A stretch of 64,000 bases of DNA from Nematopogon swammerdamellus (taxonomy: Eukaryota; Arthropoda; Insecta; Lepidoptera; Adelidae). Location: assembly GCA_946902875.1 (NCBI GenBank), contig OX336342.1, positions 11,835,523 to 11,899,522 of the forward strand. The letters are read 5' to 3'. The notes under the pieces were generated by a model. The model had not been told where the DNA came from, made no database searches, and saw only the letters and a program-made list of their open reading frames with translations. Positions 28,401-40,400 of the stretch are shown piece by piece. Both the position numbers and the translations under genes were made by a program. Positions within the stretch are counted from its first letter, which is position 1, and every line of letters begins with the position of its first letter.

Positions 28401-31400
28401 GCAGCCCGCCCGCTACCACCGTCACGTTGGGAGCGCGCACCACGGGCGCGGCGGGCGTGGTCACCACCGACGCCGCCGTCGTCGTCACCGTCGCGGCCCT
28501 CTCCTCGCTCTCCTTCTCCCTCACTCCGTCCTCGCTCCCGGCACCCGGCCCGGACATCTGTACCACCACACCCACCCGCTCAGCACCTAGCCACCCACCT
28601 ATCCTCTCCGTGCGTCCATTTGCCATCACAAGCGACGCGCAACGCCTGTTCTATTCCCCGACCGACGCAGAATGATGTGGGATGGTAAGGTGAGCCTAAC
28701 ACGTGTGCAGTTCTTGGTGCTATACGCTTTTTCGAGTGAAGTTCTGAAAGTGTGCACTCATATTCGCGCATGTCATGATAATTCCAAAGTGTTTAACTAG
28801 TACACAATTTGCATTATATCACAATGAACTGTGCTCCATGGTATTTAGTTTCATACAAAACAGCTTTAAAAATAATTTTATTCTGGTTATTTTGAGCCTT
28901 GTTGAATTGTATTGTAATCATCGATATCACAATATTTAACTTTATAGATTCACAATTGCCGCTCGAAAAACAGAGCCGTTAAATGAAAGCAAAAATCTGT
29001 GAATGACTTAATTCGCTCACAGCTGTTTAGTGACCGAGCTTGTTGAAGTGTGTCGTTAAAAAAATCAACAACCATATGAAAGGAGTGCAGGCAATTTTAG
29101 GACTATGTACTTTCTTTTTATATCAGAAAACATGATATCTATAAAGCTTTGACTCAGCTCTTTTTATTATCTATAATTTTGTATGTGAATTTGCATCTAA
29201 TACTATTATTTATTAAGATTGTAATAATGTTAGTAGTTTCAAATGAGTTGTATTGTTACACTCCAAAATGTATGGTGTCGATTCACACAAACAAATACAT
29301 AAAACTTGTACGATTGCTATTGAAAACATGTAATAATGAAAAATAGTGTACATGTAAAACGTGTACTAATGTGCATGTGGTTTAGATCGCCAGAATGAGT
29401 TCGACTCTCTCATGTTAGCAACTATTTTCGATGTGACTACAAATGTATTTCAGCCCCAATATAGTTTAAAGTTTGTTAACATGTACAATACGCACACTCT
29501 AGCTAGTAGCAGCGACTGTAGATAGCCCGGCGACTCTCTGTAACGACATATAAGTGCCATAGCCACTCAATAACAAGTGCTCAGTAAGTGAGTTAGCACA
29601 CGGCACACCAACGGGCAAACGTCGCACGTACCTGCTGTGCCTTCTTCATGCGTATCGCGCTGCGGTTGTCGCGTGCGCGCTGCAGATACGGCGCCTTCTG
29701 TTCGACCGGAAGCGCGCGCCACTTCTTGAGAATTTGTTTGCAGCGATCCTGCCAGTTGGGAAACTCCGTCTTCCATTCGGGGTGGTTGGTGTTCGCGTAC
29801 AGCACTGCCGAGATGGTCGCCGCCGATCCCAGACCTGTGCATTTTTTAATACTAATTGAACACTTTGGTTCCCCATACTTTAAATAAGTTTATATCCCTT
29901 AATCCCATGCCAGAAAATGACAGTTGGCTGTCAAACAGTTGAGATCTCGCGTGCGATATATATACGAAATTCGTGTATTGAACCCTCAAATCTAACGAAA
30001 ACTAATAGAAAAATAGGGACAAACCGTGTTGTTTTTCCTGTGTTTGCGTTTTTCCATCGTATAAATAGTGAAAAACAGTGTCAGAAAAAATAACCGTTAT
30101 TTAACCTCAAAATCGCGTAAAATTTTTCGTGTTTCTTTCTAATTACGAAAATGCTTCGCGAAATACCACTAGATAACGGATAAATATACGCCTATTCTCC
30201 TCAAAATGAGTGTCAACAGTGAAAGTCTTACGAGAACTGCAGATCAAACAACTGACAAGATCGCACCTAACAAACAATTTGTACAACAATTTTTTCATCA
30301 TAGTATGTTCAGCAATGCAAGAAAGCAAAGAAATCACTCCATGAGCGACCTGACTGAGCTAGCGAGGGTAAATAGTGAGGAAGATTCTACAAACTCAATG
30401 CAAAACCAAGGGCACTATGAGTGGCAAATGGTACCACAACTGAGATCGAATAAACGAAGAAAAATGTCAACTTCACCACCGCTGGGCGCGTCAGATCTAA
30501 CGCTGGGAAACAGATTTACTGGCTTGCCGCTTAACATCTCCAAAAACAGAAAGGAACGAGACACACACACACCAAAAGTGAACAAACCCCCACCTGTCAT
30601 TCTTTACGGCATTAAAGATGTAAATAAACTCTCCGAACTAATACAAACAGTTATGAGTAAAGACAAAACACACTGAAAATTATTACGAAACAACAACTAA
30701 GAGTTGCATTTGTCGACACTTATAAAATCTTCATGTCACTTATGAGAGATAAACAACTAGTTGGCCACACTTTCACCCCAAAGTCTACAAGAGCCTACAG
30801 AATAGTTATCAGAAAATTGCACTCGTCGACACCGATTGAAGCAATCAAAGAGGAAATCGAAAGAACGGGTAACACCGTTCGCGGAGAGATAATCAACGCA
30901 AAGTTCGGTACGAATAAAATACCTACAGACACTTTCTTTGTGAACCTCGAGCCGAGCGTCAATAATAGCAAGGTAAAGGAAATAAAATATATTTATAACA
31001 CATGTGTAGTTATTGAGGATCCAAAACGCAAGGCATCTATAGTACAATGCAAGAGATGTCAACAATATGGACACTCTAAGAACAACTGCTTCAGACCGTT
31101 CCGATGCGTGAAATGTGCAGGCGGACATAACACAGCTGATTGTACTATTAAGGACAGGAACACACCAGCAACCTGCGCGCTGTGCTTCGGTAAGCACCCG
31201 GCCAACTACAAGGGCTGCGCCGTGTACAAGGAGATCTGTGACCGTAGGTTGAACAAACCTACCTACACTAAACACCAACAACTTAATAAGGGCCTTAATG
31301 TTCCACAAATCCAAGAAAATGTAACAGTCAACCTAGCACAAAACGCACTGCACACGCAATCAGTAAATCTAAATGTACTACATGGTAAAGAAAACACCAA

Positions 31401-34400
31401 CATCAGCACAAAACAGGACAAATCATACAGCCAAGCATGCAAAGATCCAAGACCAACTCATAACATTCCTGACGCATCAGAAAGTACAGATAACTATAAA
31501 GAACTGTCATCTCTTATAATGAAGCAAGCCGAGAAAATAGACATCCTCGTCACACAACTCAGTTCCTTAATGAACTTGATGACCATGCTTGTGAATAAAA
31601 TTTCAATCTAATCCACCACTGCGAGTGGCCACGTGGAACATAAATGGGCTTACACCTAATAAGCATGAATTAAAGTTATTTATTGATCTTCATAAATTAG
31701 ACATAGTACTTATATCCGAGACACATTTGACAGACAGATGTAAATTTGAAATGCCAGGACTCTGCACCTATACTACACACCACCCTGATGGCTCCGCTCA
31801 CGGCGGAGCTGCAATAATAATTAAAAATACCATAAGACACTATTTAACATTACAACACAAGATGCACTATATGCAGGGTGTTGCCATCGTTGTTCAAGAC
31901 TGGAGAGGCACAATTACTATAGGCTCAGTATACTGCCCACCGAGACCCAAAATAACACAAGGTATGTTCGAGGAATTCTTTTCTCAACTCGGTGAACGAT
32001 TCCTAATCGGCGGAGACTGGAACGCCAAGCACTGTCACTGGGGGTCCAGACTGATTACTACCCGTGGGCGAGAATTGAAGAAATGTCTAGATAATAAAAA
32101 TTATGGTGTTTTAACCACATGCGAACCGACATACTGGCCAACAGACGCGAATAAAATACCAGACCTACTAGATTTCTTCGTAACCAAAGGTATATCAAAC
32201 CTATACACTAATTTAGAAAGTTGCTTCGACAGCTCAAGTGATCATTCCCCAATAATCGTAACTGTTAGCATGACAATAATACAGAAAGAGAAAACTGAAA
32301 AACTAACTAACAAATGCACTGACTGGAACTCTTTCAGATATTTTATTGAAAAAGAAAAAGTAAAATTTAAAGACATAAAAGATATTGACACCGCTGTCAT
32401 GAACTTCACAAATATAATCCAGCAAGCTGCTTGGATATCCACACCAATTATCAAAAGCAAAAAACTTCCCGGCCACAATTTTCCACTAGAGGTAAAGATG
32501 AAGGTGTTAGAAAAAAGAAAACTTCGACGTATCTGGCATGCCAGCAGACTGCCAAGTGATAAAAGAACTCTAAACAAAGCTGCCGCTGATCTGAAAGCAT
32601 TCCTAAATAAACTAGATAACGAAACAGTCCAAAAACATTTAGAAACTCTGTCACCATATTCTCGAGACCAACATTCATTATGGAAAGTAACTAAGAATTT
32701 TAATCAACCTCAAAAAGCGTTACCCCCCATACATAAACCCGACAACACGTGGGCAAAAAACGATGAAGAGAAAGCAGAAACATACGCACAGTTCCTCAAA
32801 AATGTCTTCACACCAAATATAATCCAAGAAAACCCCGAAAACATAGCCTGGGAAAAAGAGGTAGAGGAATACCTCCAAAGCGATATACAAATGTCCTTGC
32901 CAATACGACATGCTACTCCAAATGAGTTGACGAGAGAGATAAAAAAGCTTGAACTTAAAAAGGCTCCTGGCTTTGATCTCATAACATCCGAGATACTAAA
33001 GGAGCTCCCGAAAAAAGCTATCGTACACTTAACGGCAATAATCAACGGCGCAATTAGATTAGCCTATTTTCCCAGTTTATGGAAAATCTCTGAAATAATA
33101 ATGATTCCGAAACCTGGTAAGCCTCCAAATGAAGTAACGTCATATAGACCAATAAGCCTTCTACCAATAATGTCCAAGATATTTGAAAAAGTCCTCAATC
33201 GAAGATTGCAGCCTCTCATCATAGAAAAGAAACTCCTTCCAGATCATCAGTTTGGTTTCAGAACTAACCATTCCACAATCGAACAACTGCACAGAGTATG
33301 TCACAAAATCCGCCAATCGCTAGAGAAAAAGGAATTCTGCTCTGCTGTTTTTCTGGACGTTCAACAAGCCTTCGACAAAGTATGGCACAATGGTATATTA
33401 TTCAAGCTTAAACAGACTATACACCACAACTTTTATGCGCTAATGAAGTCTTACCTTGAAGATCGAATATTCAGAGTAAAACAAAACGGAAGCTTTTCAA
33501 GGTTTTATGAAATAAAAGCAGGCGTTCCTCAAGGTTCAGTGCTTGGACCTGTTTTGTACAGCTTGTATACAGCAGATACACCAGATACAGAAAAAGTATT
33601 GACAGCCACATACGCTGACGACACAGCAGCTCTGAGTAGCAGTATAGACGCAGTGGATGCATCAAAGCAGCTACAACTACATCTCGATAATATACATAAA
33701 TGGTTAAACAAATGGAAGATAAAAGCTAGCGCTGCGAAGTCTCTACATATAACATTCACTCTACGCCAAGGAAACTGCCCAGAGGTTAAGCTCGGTAATG
33801 AAATCCTACCACATGTGGAGACAGTAAAATACCTAGGAATGCACCTTGACCGAAAGCAGACATGGAAGCACCATATTCAACAGAAGAGAAATGAACTTAA
33901 CCTTAGAACCCGTGGTTTCGACTGGCTTCTGAACTCAAACTCCAGGCTAAGCCTTGAAAATAAACTCCTACTATATAAAGCTGTTCTGAAGCCGGTATGG
34001 ACTTACGGAATAGAATTGTGGGGTACCGCCAGTAACTCCAATATAGAAATACTCCAAAGGTACCAGAATGTGATACTCAGAAAAATTTGCCACGCGCCTT
34101 GGTTCACAAAAACAGAGGAAATACACAAATACCTGGAAGTCCCCACTGTAATGGAAGAAATAAATGAGCGTAGCGCTCGATACCACTTCAGGTTGGAAAA
34201 CCATGTAAACCCGCTAGCAGTGCAGCTCATAAATAACAAAAATAATGTAACTAGACTGAGGAGGCACGATGTCCTGGAATTAAATAAACGGGACTAGTAA
34301 CACCGAAGGTGGCTGATCACTGGATCACAACACCTACAAGCCAAAATGACGCTGAAAAAACCTGCTTATGGTCGAAAGACCGATCGCAAGTAGCAGTAAA

Positions 34401-37400
34401 AATAATAAAAAAAAAAAAAAAAAAAAACTTAACTCATAAAGGCAATGAAATTACCTACAAAACTATGCGAAACAAGGGAGGATTCACTTATTTAGAAGCA
34501 CAGGCGGTTTTTAACTCCAGGAATAACAAAACAAGCTCGAAATTTTTTCCGAATTTTTCTAATCTAAAGTTGACAATTCCAGGTGTGCAGGTAGAAAAAC
34601 AGACTCTTCAAATGCGGCAGATGAAATTAAAGTAGGACTGTAATCCATCCCACAAATAAAAAAAAAAGAACCTCAGTCAAAACTGGCAAGATGTCCTAAT
34701 TTATTTTTTTGTTGATTTAACTGTTCATGGTTGCCAGGCGTGTTTGATGACTATGGCAAGGTTTATTAATGTTCTATCGACCTATCTCTTTCTATCTTTC
34801 CAATAAGAAAAATTGACTGAAATGGCACTAGATGAAAACGTTAGAACATATTTTAATTAGAATTTCAGGTTCTGCACGGGATCAACGGAAGTCAACAGTA
34901 GTAAGAGGTCTTGATCCCGCGCAGGACCAAAATGATTCAAAGGGTTAATTTATAATTTCAATTTCAAGTCCAGGCAAAGTCTCAAAGCGACTAAAGCCTA
35001 TTCAAAAAAGGTAAAAAAAAAGTCCAGATAAAAACTTGTAGCAGATATACACACCGGTCGCGGGAGTGCTAAGATAAAAATATGAGCACTTACTCTCATC
35101 AGCCCGCATCTTATCTGCCGAGCGCTGGTTGTATGTGGTTGTGGGTTGCGCGGGCGGCGGTGGTCCAACCTGCTGCATGCCCATCATGGGCGGCGCCGGC
35201 TGCATTGCCGAGTGCACCCCAACCGGAGGCTCCCCGCTCATACCGGACCACGCACCGCTGCCCTCCGAGAACGCCGGGCTCAGCTGAGAATTTCTATAAG
35301 ATGTTCCGCTTCACATTAGTGGTGCAGTTTTTTTAATGCAGAACTATATATTTTTTTATGTAATCCGGTATGGGTGGCTGAGACGGAGGGGCCAAAGCGC
35401 ATGCTCCGACCTGCCAATATCACCTCCGAGAAGGTCATACCAGAGACTTCCCTGGATTGCTGGCTATACTGGACTAGAGGAGAACACAGCCGAGGCTGTG
35501 TGTTTATATACTGAAAGCACCATACATATACATCTATAGTATCAGAAAAGTATTAAGATAAGGTATGTTTCCGGCGACTACGGCCCTCGCCCCTCTGGAA
35601 TCTCTCTGAGAGCTACGAATACAGCGGTGAAAACTAGTCTCTGCCTATCGATATGATAAAGACAAGGATGTGTCTTAGACAGAGCATGCTCCAAGTGTTA
35701 TTTATAATAGATCGCTGAAACATCACTTTATAGAGTTCCGTATCCATATGGATGCCTATTACTATGCTGTTCGTCTGTCTGTCCGTCTGTCCGAGGGCCG
35801 TATCTTTTGAACTGTAATACCGTGTGAGGCCGGTACTTAAAAAGAATAGCCCCACTGAATATCTCCCTGTGCATGTCGTAAAAGGCGACTAAGGACAAGA
35901 TGCCGTGCTAAAGGGCGACCACCTTTCACCTTGGAACGGTCCTTCCACCGAGTTGTGCAGCAGGTCGGTCTTCGTGCCTTACTTGCTACTTGATAGTTAT
36001 CTTGTTCGAATACTTTGCTAATTGTGGTGGTCAGTGTTGTGCTGTAATTTACAAGAGCATCTGCAGCACAACTCTGATTACTCTGCTTACCCTGATTGTC
36101 GGGATACAGCGTGCGTGGTATGTATGTAGTAGGTAGCTGGTTGAGATTTTGACAGAATATGTGTTATTATGGCGGATATCATAGCAAATATAAAATCTAA
36201 AGTAAAAAAAATTAAGGAACATCAGAAATGTTTGTTTGTTTTTGCTCTATTGTAAAAACGGTAATAATATTAATCGTCAAACTTAGTGCACTCTAAAGTA
36301 AAACAACAAATAATAAAAACTGGCTTATTGCCTGGTGGTCCAGAACCCAGATAGTACAGGTATACTAAAATACTAATGTAGTACACACTGGCATAGTCAA
36401 ATGCTAATTGTATGGCGAGTTATTGAATGAATAAAGTGAAGTAAGATGCAAACCCGCTGTTGTACTCGGTGTGGAATGGCGAGGCGTACTCGGAGGGGCT
36501 GGTGAGTCGCTGGCGCTGCACGTATGAACTCGACCCGCTCACTGAGTTCACAAACGACACCGCAGATTCTTGCGATTCCTGCCCATACAATTCACTATTC
36601 AAGATAAACCATCGAAAATATAAGTGGAATAAAATCTGCAATTATACATCAAACAAAATCTAATTGTTAGTTTTCTATATTGTTCCTGGAACAGAACATA
36701 TCCAAATGCAATTAAATCTCAATTTCTATGATACTCTCATTTTCATCACTTTATAGCGATACTCTGGATACATGGACGAAAAAGCTTCTCTAGTATGTTC
36801 CTGTTTTTGGCAAACCCTCAAAATTACTAACAGACCCTAACAATTATTTTTCAAGTATAATTGCATACCTGAGAATCATCTGTGTAGCCCTTGAATATTT
36901 CATCTACGTCATTGTTATCCATATCTGGCAATCCCTCTCGGACCATAGCATCCAAGCTGACTCCTAACAGAGAGAACTCATCCTTGGGTGATATGGTGGA
37001 TGTGACTGACGACGCAGTTCCTTGGTTGTCTAGAAATAAAGGCATTATTATGAATAAGAAAAAATACACCATCACAAAATGTACTATAGACTGTATGCGA
37101 TGTACATCAACTAAAGTCTCTACTCTCATGTTCATGAAATTATATTTCTCACCACTTGTAGGTTCAGTCTTGGCACTATTCACATTGGGTATATTCTCCT
37201 GGCTTCCGCCGCCTTCTGTCGCACCTTCTCCAGGCTGGCCCGGGCCCATAATGGCATTTTTCAAGGCCATGGAGTCTTCGGTAGGAACCAAATTACTGTC
37301 GTCGTGGAACCCACTCTCCAGCTTCACTTTAGTTTCAGTGCTGTTCCCGTCCGAGTTGCTATCTTCTTTCTCTTCCTTTGGTTTGAAGGAGTCTATTATG

Positions 37401-40400
37401 TCCAATTCATCCTAGAAATTAATAAACATATAGCATGATTTACCCTGCAACTAAGTTACCCTTTACCACTTTCTTCCTGTATGTAGCTTGGTCACACTCA
37501 ATACCTTGCTAAATGACCCTCATTATGAAATTTTTTATACAATTTACATGTGACAGATACCAAAGTAAAATTCACCCTGAGAATATACTTAACGGGCATT
37601 TTTGTTGACAGATAATTTTGCGGCAAATTTTGCCGCACACCTTTTTTTCTAAGTAAAAATAAAGGTGTTTTACCATATTTTTACTTCGTAAATTGGCATT
37701 TTGTTCGTTCTTGTGTTCGGCAAAGTTTAGAAGTGCCGCCAGATATCCCATATTTGCTTTTTTCTACTGCATTTTTGCATTAGATTCGCTTTTTCTTTAT
37801 GGTTAGCGCGTGGATTCATACAATGTACTGCGATTGTTTTATTTTCAATCAAGCGTGAATATGCACCTGTCAGTATTTTTGTGAGAGTGAGTATTTTTTC
37901 AGTGGCCGATAACAATATATCGTTCCGTACGAATATGTACCCAAATCAACGTGTCACGTCCCGTACCCCATTGAATTAAACCATACTTTCTGAGATGCTA
38001 TGGAAGTGTTTTATGTTAATATACAGCCGGACCCGTACCGTACCGTACCGTACCGTACCGTACCGTAAATGCCGTACCGTGTGGGGTCGGTACTTAAAAA
38101 GAATAGCCCCACTGCATCTCTCCCCGTCGCATGTCGTAAAAGTCGACTAAGGGATAAGAAAATTCGTCAGCCTCGGTAGCTCAGTGGCGCGGTTGGTTAG
38201 TCAACTGTTATTAAGCAACGCTGAGCGCGGTCAGTGATTGGATGGGTGACCGCTCGACCGTTGGAGGCTGACCGTGGTTCGGATTCCACGTTAAACTGTA
38301 GGTCCCTTCCCTTCTTACCTTACTAGGTGGTAGAGTTTATCCCGGCCGGGTTGGTACCACCGCACTGAACGAAACGTCGGTCGAAACGGCTATGTAAATA
38401 GTTCGTGTTTTCCGTCCAGTTTAGTGTAGCCGACATGAAATGAAGGGAAGCACTGACATGGCACCTAGTTCACCCTGTGTTATGGGCTGACATCACGGAT
38501 GTTGTAGGTGATGTAGCCAACCGTGTCAGGTTCCATAAAAAAAAAAAAAAAAAAAAACAATGGGGTAGATCCCAAACCAATTTACCTTACTAAGTGTGAT
38601 GGTAGTCGTCGGGTCTACCTCGCCGAACAGACTGACGACCGTGAGAAGGTCTTCGTTCTCACTGTCGGAGCACTCGAGTTCAGCTCGCGTGAACTGCAGC
38701 GAGTCTGGAGTCACGGAGCCCGCTCCGCTTCGCTCTCCTGGACTCTCGGAAGCTCCACCTGCGCATTTATATAGTTGTCATTTGTTATGTTATACTTATA
38801 CCTTTTAAGCTGAGTGAACACAAAGTTTTATTTCAGTGCAGTCATCAGACCCAAAATCATATCTTCTTGCAAAATCACGCTCAGTTAGACGGCATGCCAG
38901 CAGACTATGCTAGCTATAACGTGTAAGAAAGGTTGAATGCTTTTTTATGATTCTGTTGGACATTTATTCAGTTTACCATGTCAAGAATATTTTTTTTACC
39001 ATCACTATGTTACCATATTATTTTTCTTTTTTATATAGGTACTTGCCCAGTTCGAAGATTAGTGGACATGGTATCTAAAAGTTTGTGGGATGGAGTACCA
39101 CCTCAGTTAATCTGGTGCGGGCTGAAATGTTTTCTTTAGGAATTTTTCAGCTCTAATTTCCGATGTTTGTTAAGTTTTGGCATGTACACTTTTAGGCATC
39201 AAACGGTGTTATACAAAAATAATTAAGTCATGCGAACAAAAGTGACTGACTTTGGATTTTAAAGAAACAATGAAAACTAATGTAATAGGTATAATACATA
39301 TTATATGAAAGCCTGTCTTGTAGTGGGCAAAGTTTGCGAATTAAATTATGTAATTGTATAAATTACCAGTAACAAGTGGTTTAGAAGGCTCAAGTAGGTC
39401 CTTGCCAAAGAACGCCTCTTGCATGTAGGATGGGAATTGTTCCATTAGTTTGGACCGAGGCTTCCTTCGAGGCTTACGCTTGTTACTTGGACTCTCTGTG
39501 GATAACACATAGAAATAAGGTTATAATTATTTTGCAAGTAGAGTTTAATTGGTCCACAAAATGTGTGACAGAATATTGCAACTATAATGAAAATTACCAT
39601 CAAAAATGGCGAATGTGTAGGTACTAATTCTGCCAAATTATATGTTACCTCCAGAAGGTTGGCTGCCATCTCCATCCTTATCCTCCTCGATCTGACTCTT
39701 AGCGTTGGCCTGTCTCTGTCGCACCACGAAGCCTCCAATGCCGAGCTTTGTCAAATTCCTTTGTCTCTTGCGTCTCAGTACAGTGACGCCGGAATCCGTT
39801 GTGTAAATCGTAAACCCTTCAGGTGGGGGACCATCTTTTGCTACGCTCCAAATGGAACCTTCCTTGTAAGTTGCATTGACTGCACCTAAAATAAATGTGT
39901 TTGTAAACTAAGAGCTACTTTCGGAAAATGTAGATGTTTTTTGATGTAAATGTAAATGCCCATAATAAATAAGTTAATGAACTGAAAACTAAATGATGAA
40001 ACTAGAACGCCCAACCGAGTATTGTTGAAAAATCAAATATACACCAGAACAAAGAGCACCGACTCTTATACATCCTACGCCAGTTAAAAGTTCCACAAGT
40101 AGAAAATCCCATATCGCTAGATAACATACCTTCGCAAACAAGTGATTGTGAACTAAAAGAATTAATGAAATAAGCTATAATACAAATGGATAATCTTAAC
40201 ACAAATCGTCTTAAGAAACTCATGGCAAATATGTTACTAAATTAAACGATTGAAACATATAAATTATTATTTGGAATGCCAACGATTGGCGAGATACACC
40301 CAAGAAATCATAATGTTCTTACACGAAATAAATATAGATATCCTACTCATTTTTGAAACTCATTTCACCGAAAAGAGTCACATTAAAATTCCTACCTACA

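Larger units (their letters stand above)
29921..34427 (+). mobile_element. Jockey-clade LINE, near full length
   Basis: It starts near CAGTTGGCTGTCAAACAG, a Jockey/I-like 5' end. It carries ORF1 (30,206-31,611, frameshifted) and ORF2 (about 31,595-34,297), has a short 3'UTR, and ends in about 21 A (34,407-34,427). No perfect target-site duplication was found. It lies in the exon 25/26 intron, antisense to the host gene. Confidence 0.88.

Noticed and set aside
28135..28629. 164-codon minus-strand ORF as a separate gene
   Set aside because: Its middle part is exon 27 of KMT2C/D. The sequence before the acceptor and after the donor has no support as coding, apart from possible intron retention.
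29899..34450. Target-site duplication of the Jockey element (CTTAATCCCAT.. versus CTTAACTCAT..)
   Set aside because: Similar but not identical, and not adjacent to the element's 5' end. Not claimed.
35283..35290. Acceptor TTCTCAG at 35,284 for exon 25
   Set aside because: With the phase left by exon 24 it gives an in-frame TGA; the CTGAG acceptor five bases downstream keeps the frame.
38168..38290. Possible tRNA or 5S rRNA gene
   Set aside because: Only partial similarity to each, joined together and followed by a SINE body and poly-A; a second copy has the same structure.
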